DNA of 64,000 nucleotides, taken from positions 15,128,001 to 15,192,000 of the forward strand of contig JBHGNT010000014.1 in the NCBI GenBank assembly GCA_043228905.1, read 5' to 3'. Below are positions 28,825-39,446 of this stretch, one piece after another. Position numbers and translations under genes: made by a program. The notes beneath the pieces were generated by a model, which ran no database searches, was not told the origin of the DNA, and saw only the letters and a list, made by a program, of their open reading frames with translations. Source of the stretch: Azolla caroliniana. Lineage: Eukaryota > Polypodiophyta. Position 1 is the stretch's first letter. Each line of letters starts with the position of its first letter.

Positions 28825-29624
28825 TGTCGTGAAGAAAACCGTCCATAGGCGGAATCGGCGCACCAAGGCGTGGGAACCGGTTCTTCACGCGCGCACGCTC
28901 CGAGTTGTACATAGAAACGAATTGAGAGGATAATCGGCAGGAACGGGCCCTAACTCAAGTGGAGACAAAGACCGCGCGAACAGTCTTTTCGGTCGCGCGC
29001 GCGAACTGTACGAGTCGGCGGCGTAACTACGCGGATCCGTGAAAAACGGAGCGGATCCCTGTCCAAAAGGGACAGGGAATAAAGCTGACACGACGGCCTG
29101 TTCGTCGGCCTATATAAGGAGCGGGAAAGAGCTGTTGCAGGGATCTGGCGCGGAGAGGACGAAGTGCTGTCGGACCGTTTCTGGACGCTTCGCTCTCTCT
29201 GTTTCCTTCCTTCTTGAGCTCCAAAGCTTTCTGTGCAGGGTTCCGGGGAGGCTCGCGCTGTTTCGAGGAACGCCTGAGTGCTTCCGGCAGCACCTCCGAC
29301 CTGCTACCCCCCCCCCATTTCCCCGTTTGTGCGTCGAAGCGAACAGGCATCGGCATCTGTTCGCCGGCCTGTTCGGTTGCAACCAACCTGTGCCCCATCG
29401 GGGGTTGTAGTCGTGTTAGCCATTTTGTTAATACACATATTTAGTCATTCGCATCCGTCTGTGTCGGTGTCTGTTCGCGTTCTCCGTGCTGAAGGGCCGT
29501 GTCCCTGTGTATCCCCGGTCCTGCGTAGCCGGTTCTCTCTCTTTCTCCTCCCTCGCTTGCTCTTTGGTTCGAGACCCCCGCGGTCCCGCCTCTATTCCAC
29601 ACGCACTTGCGTAATATCTCGACA
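28825..29624 (+). mobile_element. C 3' LTR
   Basis: 800 bp, colinear with 22295-23094 (offset 6530). The only difference I find by reading is T at 29275 versus C at 22745, in a CG context. It is followed by ACGT and the resumed B gag region. Confidence 0.95.
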
Positions 29625-29628
29625 ACGT

Positions 29629-30808
29629 TCATCAGCTTCCCTTTCTGTCCGATGTGGCTTAGAGGGACTTCTCCGACGTGCATGATTGGGTGAGGAGTGT
29701 CGTCTCCGGTTTCGACTACTCCTGGTTGATCCGGTTTCTCCAGAAAGGAGAACCACTCTTTGTGGCTCGTCATGTGGTTCGACGCGCCGGAATCAACATA
29801 CCACACTTCCTCCGTTTTGGAAGTGGTCTTCTTCATTGATTTTGCCTTTCCGGCTGGCCCCTTACCGGCCTTTCCGGTTCCGGATCCTCTCGATCCGTTT
29901 GCATAGTGCGAGTTTTGCCGGCCATCCTTACCGGTCTTGCCGGATCCGGATTTGTCCGAATCGGCACGCTTTCTCCAGCACTCGCTTTCCCTGTGGCCTT
30001 TTTTGCCACAATACCAGCATTCCGTAGCGGATTTGTCTTGCCGGCCTCCGGCACCGCCTTGATTCCCCCTACTTGTGGAAGTCCCGGAACTGCTGTCGGC
30101 ACGCTCATAGTGCCTCCGTTCCTGCTCTTGCCGGCCGCCTCCATTGCGTGCCGACCCACCTTTTCCACCACGCCCATGGAGCCGATCCGTTCCCGTGTAC
30201 AACATTCGGCTGTCCGGGGATGCACTGGTAGATGCACCGGCGTGGTTCTCCTCTACAAGGAGCATCGACTGTAAGTCGAAGAATGAGGGGGTATTCTCCC
30301 TTGTACACACTGCAGTCCGGAACGCTCCGAACTTGGACGCCAGGCCTCCGAGACATACCTGCACCATCTCATCTTCCTCTACGATAACATTGATAGAGGC
30401 GAGCGAGTCGCAGATCTCCTTTATCCGGTCCGTGTAGTCTGCCACGGACATGTTCTTCTGTCGAACATTGCTCAACTCCTGTCTGAGTTGCAGCTTCCAT
30501 GCAGTGGTGCTTGTGGCGAAAACCTTTTTCAGGTTCCCCCAAGCATCCTTCGGTGTCTTGGCGTCACGGATGTGGCTGAGCAGCTGATCGCCGACACTGG
30601 ACGCGAAGCAGTACATCACCCTGCTTGCCGCTTGTTCCCATACCGGGAAGTCCTTGTGTGCCGAGTCGGGCGCCGTATCATTCGCTCCTTCGACATAACT
30701 CCAGTACCTGTGTCCAAGCAGGTACTGGTGCATCTTGTAAGACCAGGATGCGTAGTTGCTCCTGTCGAGCTTCTCCACCGGGAGCGACGTAGCCATGCCT
30801 CTATTCAT
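29629..30808 (-). pseudogene. B gag, zinc knuckle and protease (N-terminal part of split polyprotein)
   Basis: Minus-strand start at ATG 30808 (MNRGMATSLPVEKLDRSNYASW). Gag helices include YLLGHRYWSYVEG, DAWGNLKKVFATSTTAWKLQL and VADYTDRIKEICDSLASI. The CCHC knuckle is CWYCGKKGHRESEC, and the protease box is VWYVDSGASNHMTSHKEW. It ends at GEVPLSHIGQKGKLMN where element C begins; the next B codons (VLHIP) are at 22294. No stop is seen in this half. Gly/Ser/Arg-rich linkers surround the knuckle. Confidence 0.92.
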
Positions 30809-30887
30809 GTCTTCTATTGTGTCTGTTTTCGACCTGTTAGGGTTTTCTTCTCAAGAGTAAATGTCTGCAGCAGAGGTTCTCAACCCT

Positions 30888-30902
30888 CGCGCTCTGATAC
30901 CA
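30888..30902 (-). other. B primer-binding site (initiator tRNA-Met)
   Basis: On the minus strand TGGTATCAGAGCGCG abuts the 5' LTR end. Confidence 0.85.
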
Positions 30903-31307
30903 TGAAAACGTGAGTGTTTGCGGAAGCGTAAAACAGAGAACAACACAGAGAGAGAGAGAGAGACAGAGACAGAGAGAGCAGAACGTAATTTCAAAATTAT
31001 TTTCAGACTCTATCTACACACTGTGCTAAGTAGCACTATTTATACAAGTCCTCTTGGGATTGACAGAAGTACCATGTACTTCAATGCTCACACGAGCATC
31101 TGACACTTACTACGAGACTATAGCTACCTAATAGTCTATCCTATACTAGGCTTCCGATTGGACTTCTGGTTACGGATTGCACCCGGCCTCCACTGCTTGC
31201 CGGTTCGGTTGCTCACCGTCATACCGATCCGTTTCGCCCGATCCGTCTCGTTTACAAGCTCCGGCTTATTCAGCCAATCTGGCTCCGGTTGAGCTTGTAG
31301 CTCAACA
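30903..31307 (-). mobile_element. B 5' LTR
   Basis: 405 bp, plus-strand bounds TGAAAACGTGAG...TGTAGCTCAACA, followed by the duplicated ATATG. Compared with 18038-18450 it has a shorter GA/CAGA tract and scattered transitions, and its U3 end has the inverted pair GAGCTACAAGCTC. Confidence 0.9.
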
Positions 31308-31312
31308 ATATG

Positions 31313-32105
31313 CAATATCCAGTCGGGTGCACACCATTGCATACATTAGACTTCCGAAGGCAGGGGCATATGGTATTTTCGTTATATCCGACTTCTCTGC
31401 CTTTGTGTTCGGGCTCTGCTTTCCGAACAACTTGAAATTTTCCGGAAGTGTCGATCCGACTAGTTTCGCCTCCGACATGTTGAACCTTTGAAGCACCTTT
31501 TTCACGTACTTCTCCTGTGGCTACTACAACAACTTCTTCGACCGGTCTCAGATTATGTGCATCCCCAAAATCTGTCTTGCCGAACCCACGTCTTTCATTG
31601 AGAAGGTCTGGTTTAGGGCCTTCTTCAGCATTCGTATCTTGACTTGGTCTCGTCTGACGATCAACATGTCGTCCACTTACAAGAGGAGTATCAGGAAATC
31701 GCCTCCGTCGAATTTCTTCACAAACATGCAGTGATCGGCTTGCGTCTTGTGGTACCCTTGATCCGTCCTGAAGGAGTCAAACTTCCAGTACCATTGCCAG
31801 GGGGGTTGCTTCAATCCGTATAAGCTCTTCCTCAACCGGCACACCAGGTGCTCCTTCCCTTTCTTCCCAAATCCTTCCGGTTGATGCTTGTAGATCTCTT
31901 CTTCGAGGTCGCCATGTAGGAATGCTGGCTTGACGTGTCGTTGCTCTACCTCGAGGTCCATGCTTGCTGCTATGTTCAATACCGTCTGGATGGATGTCAT
32001 CTTTACTACTGGGGCAAAGATCTCATCGAAATCCACACCTTTCTTCTGCTGGAAAGCCTTCACCACGATCTGGGCCTTGTACCTCAGTGGATTTCAAGCT
32101 CGTAC
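31313..32105 (-). pseudogene. Copia A, reverse transcriptase (right part)
   Basis: Minus strand. RT palm FQQKKGVDFDEIFAPVVKMTS, HVKPAFLHGDLEEEIY (HVKP for the usual LDVKT), CRLRKSLYGLKQPPWQWYWKF, then out-of-frame LIVRRD..KIRMLKKAL and KVLQRFNMSEAKLVGSTLPENF up to the B insertion. At the right end the sequence jumps just upstream of GNPLRYKAQIVVK and homology is lost near 32105, so gag, protease and integrase are missing here. Confidence 0.8.
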
Positions 32106-32129
32106 TTGGAAGGACTTGAACACATGACA

Positions 32130-32868
32130 TGTTGGGAGACAGGTCCCTCCGGATGGGAAGGGAGAAGAAAAGTGCTGATGGAAACCGGATGAGGAGTACC
32201 TGGCTACGGAGAGCCAGATGGTGCAGGCCCGGTGTGAACCGGATGAGGAGTACCCGGCTACGGAGAGCCGGATGGTGCAGGCCCGGTGTGAACCAGATGA
32301 AGAGTACCCGGCTACGGAGAGCCGGATGGTGCAGAACCGGTGAGAACCGGATGAGGAGCACCCGGCTACGGAGAGCCGGATGACGCACACCCGGTGCGAA
32401 CCGGAGGAAGAGACATATTCGTAAATATGTTCCTGAGAGCCCATCGAGGCTACATTTGTAAGTAGCCGAAAAGTCATATTAGTATAAATATGACTTAGGG
32501 CAAACTTTTAGTGTGTTGTTGTTGTCATTTTCTTGTTGGTGCAAGAAGTAGAGAGAGCACGTAACAGTGTACAGAGAGAGAGAGAGAAAGAGGTCGTTGC
32601 CTCTGATGTAACCGCCGCATGTGGCAAAGATCGTGAGCACGAGGTTGTTGCCTTCGTGAACTCACTATTTTCTACATTCCAACTTAATGATAGTTTGCAG
32701 CCTGTGGGCTACCGTGGTTTTTTCCCTCTTTGGGTTTTTTCCATGTAAACATTCTGTGTACCCTTTTCTCTCCTTTGTGTCGCGTGTTTTTCGTTTCCTG
32801 TTTCCTGTGTATGAAAAGAAGCTCGGTTGTGGCCAAGCGTTGTGTATAAGGAGCGTTGAGTTCCCGTC
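32130..32868 (+). mobile_element. T 5' LTR
   Basis: TGTTGGGAGACAGGTCCC...GAGTTCCCGTCA. U3 has ~four 54-bp units (32182-32400); TATAAATATGAC near 32486; a GA run at 32575; the U5 module CCCTCTTTGGG...TGTAAACATTCTG near 32720-32755. Confidence 0.93.
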
Positions 32869-32871
32869 AAG

Positions 32872-32884
32872 TGGTGTCAGAGCG
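32872..32884 (+). other. T primer-binding site
   Basis: TGGTGTCAGAGCG, one transition away from the canonical TGGTATCAGAGCG of tRNA-Met-primed copia elements. Confidence 0.8.
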
Positions 32885-32899
32885 AAACGACACAGAAAT

Positions 32900-35800
32900 A
32901 TGGATGAATCGTTTGGCGGCATGTTCAAGCTCACCGGCTCCAACTATTCTGTATGGAAGTCAAAGATGAGGGACATGCTCGTGGTTAAAGACCTCTGGCT
33001 GCCGCTTCAATTCGGGGACAAGAGACCGGACAAAATCGACGCCGCGTTATTGGAGGTGATACACATGAAGACAACAGCGTACATACGGTGCTTCATCGAC
33101 ATGAGCCTGTACAACAACTTCAATGAAGAGAGCAAGGCTCATGAGCTCTGGGAGAAGATCGGCATAATGTTTCAAAACAAAAATGTTGTTAATCAGGTTT
33201 CTGTATTCCGGAAGCTAGTAAGACTCCGGTACCAAGATGGCTCCAGCATGGCGGAGCATATGAATGCCTTCCAGGGGCTGATACACCAAGCAACGTCATT
33301 GGAATTACCTCTCGCCGATGAGGTACTAGCGCTGCTCCTGCTCGGTTCCCTCCCGGATAGCTAGGAGACATTGGTTGTCACTTTGGGCAACGCCGGACCA
33401 GAAGGAAAACGGTTATTCCTAGCAAGAGTAAAGTCGAGCTTGCTAGATGAGGAGGCGCGTTGGAAAGATAAAGATACGAGCTCCGACTTCAAAGCGCTCC
33501 TTACCGAATCGGAACGCGGAAGACATAGAAACCGTAGTCCCCAGAACCGGGAGAAGTCGGGGACACGGTCAAAGTCAAGGGGGAGGCCCACTTGCTTCTA
33601 TTGCGGCAAGCCGGGTCACTTCCAAAAGAACTGTCGGCATTTCCGTAAAGACAAGGAAACCGATGGTACCGATTCGAGGCGGACCCCGGACCGGAACGGT
33701 AAAGACCGGAAGGGGACGGACCGGAAGGGAACGACGGCAATCGCGGCAAGTGAAGAAGAGTTGATGCTCATCACCGAGGAGAGTGAGATAAACCTTGCCG
33801 GCGACGAGATGACCTAGATGGTAGACTCCGGAGCATCGTTCCACCTTACCCCGGACCGGAAATGCTTCTCATCCTACTCAGCCGGTGACCACAGCTGTGT
33901 CCGGATGGGGAATGAAGGTACATGCCGAATTGTCGGCATAGGAGACGTGTGGCTGTCAACACCAACCGGATGCAAGTTGCTGCTGATTGTGGCTCGGGCC
34001 CGGAAGGTCAACACACTGTACCTGATGAATGCCCGGCTATGTTCGGAAGAAGTGAACGTGGCATCCGACACTGCCGGTGAGCTATGGCACAAGAGTCTGT
34101 GTCATATGAGCGAGAAGGGGATGAAGAGGCTTGCAGACGACAACCTCATTCCAGTGGAGAACGTGCACTTAGAGAAGTGCACTGATTGTCTGGCCGGTAA
34201 GCAGAACCGGACCTCCTTCCGACCAAGGCCACCGGTGAGACGTAATGCACCACTGGAGTTGGTGCATACGGATGTGTGTCAAGTAGACACGAAGTCACAT
34301 GCCGGAGCGCAGTACTTCGTGACGTTCATAGATGACCACTGCCAGAAGCAGTGGGCCACACCGTTGAAGACGAAGGATCAGGTGCTATCCGTCTTCAAAG
34401 AGCTCCACGCGAGAGTGGAAAGAGAAACCGGCCGGAAGCTGAAGGCGGTTCGAGCAGATAACGGAGGAGAGTACCGAGGGCAGTTTGAGGAGTACTGCCG
34501 CTCGAAGGGAATCTGGCTCGAATTTACCGTGCCGAAGACGCCGGAACTAAACGGACTGGCCGAGAGAATTAACCAGACCATAATGGAGAGGGTCCGGAGT
34601 ATGCTAGCGTATGCAAAACTACCCAAGAAGTTTTGGGCTGAGGCATTGTCGACGGCGACATACGTGATAAACAGATCACCCTCAGTACCCTTGGACGGAG
34701 ACATACCACAGAGAGTATGGACCGGTAAGGAAGTGTCCTACCAGCATCTGAAGGTGTTCGGGTGTCTCGCGTACGTGCATGTAGCAAAGGACTGGAGAGG
34801 AAAGTTAGATCCAAAGACCCGGCCATGCATATTCCTCGGTTACGGTGACGATGAGTTCGGCTACCGAGTGTGGGACCTGGTCGACAAGAAGGTATTCCGG
34901 AGTCGAGATATTATCTTCATGGAGGACAAGACGCTCGCCGACTGGGAGTCGGAGAAGAAGATAATGAACTCCGAATCGACCGGTAAGGATCGACTTTACG
35001 ATGAGCAGACCCAACCGGCGAGAGACCGGTTAGCACTCGAAGAACCAGCCGGATACGGTGAGGATACCGAACCGGTAGAAGAAGAAGTAGAGGAAGCTGA
35101 AACCAGAACCGGCCAAGACCCCGAATCGGATTCGGATGAAGAGCGAATGGAGGAGCCGGTTACCGAAGCCCGAAGACGAAGATATCCTCTCAGAGAGAGA
35201 AGGGCCCCCCAGAGATTTCTGGATGCAGAGCATGTTCTGCTGACCGATGAGGGGGAGCCGGAAAGCTTCGAAGAAGCGAAGGATAACACCCATAGCCGAA
35301 AATGGTTAAGTGCCATGCAGGACGAGATGGATTCCCTGCATGAGAACCATACGTACGAATTGGTGGAGTTGCCGAAAGGAAAGCGGGCACTTCGAAACAA
35401 GTGGGTCTACAAGTTGAAACAGGGAGATGCCGGGAACCCCCCGAGATACAAAGCCAGGATCATGGTGAAGGGGTTCCAGCAGAAGAAGGGCGTGAACATC
35501 GACGAGATATTTGCCCCGGTAGTAAAGATGACCTCCATCCGGACGGTGCTGAGTATAGCAGCAAGCATGGACCTTGAGGTAGAGCAGCTGGACGTGAAGA
35601 CGGCATTCCTTCACGGCAACCTCGAAGAGGAGATCTACATGCAGCAACCGGAAGGTTTCGTGGAGAAAGGGAAGGAGCACCTGGTATGCCAGTTGAAGAA
35701 GAGCTTGTACGGACTGAAGCAAGCTCCCCAACAATGGTACCGGAAGTTCGACTCCGGCATGACTGATCAGGCCGATCACTGCGTGTTTGTGAAGAAGTTC

Positions 35801-36808
35801 GAAGGAGTAGACTTCCTGATACTCCTTCTGTATGTGGATGACATGTTGATCGTCGGACGGGACCAAGTCAAAATACGAATGCTGAAGAAGGCTCTCAACC
35901 AGACCTTCTCAATGAAAGACTTGGGTCCGGCAAGACAGATGTTGGGGATGCACGTCATTCGGGACCGGTCAATGAAGCAATTATGGTTGTCACAGGAGAA
36001 GTATGTGACAAAGGTGCTTCACCGGTTCAACATGTCAGAGGCGAAACCGGTCGGATCGACACTTCCGGCAAACTGCAGGCTATCCGGTAAGCAAAGCCCT
36101 AAGACGAAAGCAGAGAAGGTGGATATGATGAAGATTCCATATGCCTCTGCCGTCGGGAGCTTGATGTACGCAATGGTTTGTACCCGATCGGACATAGGAT
36201 ACGCAGTCGGAGTGGTGAGCCGGTTTATGAGCAATCCCGGCAAGGAGCACTGGAACGCGGTCAAGTGGATACTCCGGTATTTGAAGGGCACTTCAAATAT
36301 GTGTCTCTGATTCGGCTCCGGAAAACCTCAACTAGATGGTTTCACCGATTCGGACATGTCGGCTGATGTGGATACCAGCCGGTCTACATCCGGGTATGTA
36401 ATGACATATGCAGGGGGAGTTGTTTCGTGGCAGTCGAGGCTGCAGAAGACGGTTGCATTGTCAACCACAGAGGCGGAGTACATGGCGGCTGTGGAAGCCG
36501 GCAAGGAAATATTATGGATGAAGGACTTCATCGGAGAGCTCGGTATCCGGCAAGAGGAATACCGACTCTATTGTGACAGTCAAAGTGTCATCCACCTTGC
36601 TAACAATGCGGCCTACCATTCTCGGACGAAGCATATCCAGCGAAGACATCACTGGATCCGGGAAAGAGTAGATGACCAGGAGTTCGCGCTGACGAAGATC
36701 CACACGACCGAGAAGGGATCAGATATGCTGACCAAAGTTCTGATACCCGACAAGCTGGATGCATGGCGGAAGCGGATCAGACTGATCAGAAACCCCATGC
36801 CGGAGTGA
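32900..36808 (+). pseudogene. T Gag-Pol polyprotein (Tork/TNT1-like) with three nonsense codons
   Basis: ATG at 32900 (MDESFGGMFKLTGSNYSVWK) to TGA at 36808, all in one frame. Domains: Gag helices; CCHC knuckle CFYCGKPGHFQKNC (~33590); protease MVDSGASFHLTPDRK (33818); pre-integrase LWHKSLCHMSEKG...CTDCLAGK; integrase core (HTDVCQVD, RADNGGEYRG, LNGLAERINQTI); RT with FAPVVKMTSIRTVLSIAA, QLDVKTAFLHGNLEEEIY and YVDD at 35831-35842; RNase H (DTSRSTSGYVMTYAGG, HSRTKHIQRRHHWIRE). Stops: TAG 33362-33364 (Trp in H), TAG 33815-33817 (Trp in H), TGA 36308-36310 (Arg elsewhere). All three fit deamination of CHG or CG methyl-cytosine. RT and integrase cores are otherwise uninterrupted. Confidence 0.95.
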
Positions 36809-36818
36809 AGGGGGAGTT

Positions 36819-37558
36819 TGTTGGGAGACAGGTCCTTCCGGATGGGAAGGGAGAAGAACAGTGCTGATGGAAACCGGATGAGGAGTACCCGGCTACGGAG
36901 AGCCGGATGGTGCAGGCCCGGTGTGAACCGGATGAGGAGTACCCGGCTACGGAGAGCCGTATGGTGCAGGCCCGGTGTGAACCAGATGAAGAGTACCCGG
37001 CTACGGAGAGCCGGATGGTGCAGAACCGGTGAGAACCGGATGAGGAGCACCCGGCTGCGGAGAGCCGGATGACGCAGACCCGGTGCGAACCAGAGGAAGA
37101 GACATATTCGTAAATATGTTTCTGAGAGTCCATCGAGGCTACATTTGTAAATAGCCCAAAAGTCATATTAGTATAAATATGACTTAGGGCAAACTTTTAG
37201 TGTGTTGTTGTTGTCATTTTCTTGTTGGTGCAAGAAGTAGAGAGAGCACGTGACAATGTACAGAGAGAGAGAGAGAAAGAGGTCGCTACCTCTGATGTAA
37301 TCGCCGCATGTGGCGAAGATCGTGAGCACGAGGTTGTTGCCTTCGTGAACTCACTGTTTTGTACATTCCAACTTAGTGATAGTTTGCAGCCTGTGGGCTG
37401 CCGTGGTTTTTTCCCTCTTTGGGTTTTTTCCACGTAAACATTCTGTGTACCCTTTTCTCTCCTTTGTGTCGCGTGTTTTTCGTTTCTTGTTTCCTATGTA
37501 TGAAAAGAAGCTCGGTTGTGGCCGAGCGTTGTGTATAAGGAGCGTTGAGTTCCCATCA
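36819..37558 (+). mobile_element. T 3' LTR
   Basis: 740 bp, preceded by the polypurine tract GAAGGGGGAGTT. It differs from the 5' LTR by scattered transitions, mostly C/T and G/A. It ends CCCATCA, then TGACA. Confidence 0.93.
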
Positions 37559-37563
37559 TGACA

Positions 37564-37987
37564 TATGTGTTCATAATTATCTAGCTTAACCATCAAGCCA
37601 TTATTGGTTTGTTATATTTAACATTCAATATTACTTAATGATAAATGCATGTAGTATATCCATACAAAAGTAGTATGCATGCAAAGTACATGTGTGACAA
37701 GTGTTGCTTATGCAAAAGTCCTTCACAACTATAAAAGAAGGTTAGAGGGTCTTATTAAGATAGAGTTTTGAGTGGAGCATAGTCATATGTGCAAGAGTTC
37801 TTCCTGTCTACATTGTATACACATCCAAGTTTCATTCTTAAATTATAATAGCTTGATTCTTCCCTCTATATCTACATCATTTGTTTATGTCTATGTTCCT
37901 ATTTCTGTACATTTATGTTATTTGTAACTAAGCTTGGGAGCCTATTACGTGTTTTGTCGTGCATATGGAGCTTCCAAAACTCTAACA
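37564..37987 (+). mobile_element. Copia G 5' LTR (left boundary approximate)
   Basis: AT-rich LTR ending CTCTAACA right before the primer site; TATAAAAG box near 37730. A TG start near 37570 (TGTTCATAATTATC) is likely but cannot be fixed, because the G 3' LTR is missing and T inserted at this edge. Unrelated to the T/H LTRs. Confidence 0.65.
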
Positions 37988-37989
37988 AG

Positions 37990-38002
37990 TGGTATCAAAG
38001 CC
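37990..38002 (+). other. G primer-binding site (tRNA-Met type)
   Basis: TGGTATCAAAGCC two bases after the LTR end. Confidence 0.8.
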
Positions 38003-38019
38003 ACCATTAAAGTTTAAAC

Positions 38020-39446
38020 ATGACGGAGATCTCATCGCAAGTGGAGAAACTTGACAAAGGCAACTACCAACCGTGGAAGTTCCATATGAGGAACTATCTG
38101 ATTGGCAAAGACATGTGGGGATTCGTTACGGGAGCTATAGAGCAACCGAGAGTTCCTGATCAAAGTTCAAAGAAAACTGAAATCGATGCTTATAATCAAT
38201 GTAATACAAAGGATAAGATGGTAACTTTTATTTGTCCCAAAACATTTCAAATTCTATGATAGAACATATACAAGATTTAAAAACCTCAAGGGAAGTATGG
38301 AATAATCTTGAAAGATTATACACATCAACAACAAAAGCACAAAAGATTCAACTTAAAAATGAGTTGAACAATTTAAAAAAATCACCGTCGATGATGGTGA
38401 ATGATTATGTTTTGAAGATTAAAAATGTTTCAGATGCACTAGCCTCAATAAGTAGTGTTGTTTATAATATGATGATCTTGTAGCATTTTGTCTAAATGGT
38501 TTAAGGGAGGATGACAAGTGGAAGTCTTTCATCACATCAGTATATGTAAGAGACACTTTGCCTAATTTTGATCAACTTGCTTCTCTTATGATAACGGAGG
38601 AGTTGAATCTACAAGGTTCGCCATCAAGGTCGAATCAATCTCAAGTGTTTTATACAGGCTCACGAGGAAGAGGTAGAAATAGTAAAAATAGTGGTAGAGG
38701 AAGAGATCGTTCTCAACAACATCAAAGCAATGAATGTTGCAAAAGGAGAAAGAAAAGGAAGGTTGTTTACAATGGATATAAATAATATTAATACTCACAA
38801 AATGTGTTTCACCCATAATAATGATAAGGTTGCTGAAATAGACTTGTGGCATAAGAGGATAGGCCATGCCAATTTTCAAAAGTTGAAAAGCATGCAAGCT
38901 AATGAAATTGTTTATGGTTTGCCTACATTTAAAGATCAAAGTTTGCACTATGTGTGTGAGGCTTGTCAATTTGGAAAACAAGCTCAATTGCCTTTCAAAA
39001 GAGACATGTATATGAGTAGCTATGTGTTGCAATTGGTCCATTCAGATGTATGGGGACCAACAAGAGGAACATCCCATGGAGGTAATCGTTATTATGTAAG
39101 TTTTATTGATGATTACTCAAGGAAGACATGGGTCTACGTCATGAAGAATAAGTAGGATGTGTTTTATTATTTTAAGATATATAAAAGTCAAGTCGAAAAA
39201 GAGGTGAATGCCCAAATTCAAATACTAAGGTTAGATGGAGGGGGAGAGTATTTTTGTAATGAGTTTTCTAATTTTTTGATTGAAAATGGCATTAGAAGAC
39301 AATTTCCATGTAGTTATACACCTCAACAGAATGGTGTCGTTGAAAGGAAAAATAGAGTGATTGTTGAAGTAGCACGATCAATGTTGAATGAGAAGTAGAT
39401 GCCACATTCATTTTGGCCAGATGCAATATCTACTACTATGTATTTA
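38020..39446 (+). pseudogene. Copia G gag to integrase (5' half)
   Basis: ATG at 38020 starts MTEISSQVEKLDKGNYQPWK. Gag continues after a frame slip near 38240 (MIEHIQDLKTSREVWNNLERLY, VNDYVLKIKNVSDALASI). The knuckle and protease region is largely deleted: at ~38750 a Gag Arg/Gly segment joins GRLFTMDIN and DLWHKRIGHANFQKL...CEACQFGKQAQLPF. The integrase core follows (LVHSDVWGP, SFIDDYSRKTWVY, LDGGGEYFC, QQNGVVERKNRVI) with stops at 39155 and 39398. AT-rich codon use contrasts with T and C. Interrupted by H at 39447. Confidence 0.85.

Larger units (their letters stand above)
22295..29624 (+). mobile_element. Ty3-type element C (young, near-intact, 4-bp TSD ACGT)
   Basis: 7,330 bp: 5' LTR 22295-23094, primer site 23099-23116, gag-protease 23139-25265, pol to 28753, hairpin, polypurine tract, 3' LTR 28825-29624. 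It splits the B codons for KLMN and VLHIP exactly, leaving ACGT on both sides (22291-22294, 29625-29628). The two 800-bp LTRs read identical except C versus T at 22745/29275, so insertion is recent. GC content is far higher than in the flanks. The only coding lesion seen is one TAG in pol. Confidence 0.96.
18038..31307 (-). mobile_element. Copia element B (minus strand, TSD ATATG), hosting element C
   Basis: Full-length copia bounded by LTRs 18038-18450 (3') and 30903-31307 (5'), with ATATG duplicated at both flanks. Its primer site and polypurine tract are at the expected positions. It is inserted in copia A. Its own length without C is ~5.9 kb. The LTRs differ at a dozen or so positions plus a GA-tract length change, so B is clearly older than C. 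The coding region has two nonsense codons and one single-base frameshift and is split by C between gag-protease and integrase. Confidence 0.93.
32130..37558 (+). mobile_element. Copia element T, complete (5.4 kb, TSD TGACA)
   Basis: LTRs 32130-32868 and 36819-37558, TSD TGACA at 32125-32129 and 37559-37563, tRNA-Met primer site, one polyprotein frame, polypurine tract. It is the reference copy for the T family (LTR 226-992, solo LTRs 13027 and 43370). It sits at or very near the boundary between copia A and the G 5' LTR. The coding frame keeps phase over 1,303 codons with only three nonsense changes. Confidence 0.95.

Noticed and set aside
22295-29624. 5-bp TSD for element C (ACGTT)
   Set aside because: It would require an LTR starting GTCG, and the interrupted B codons plus the empty site for E both fit exactly four bases.
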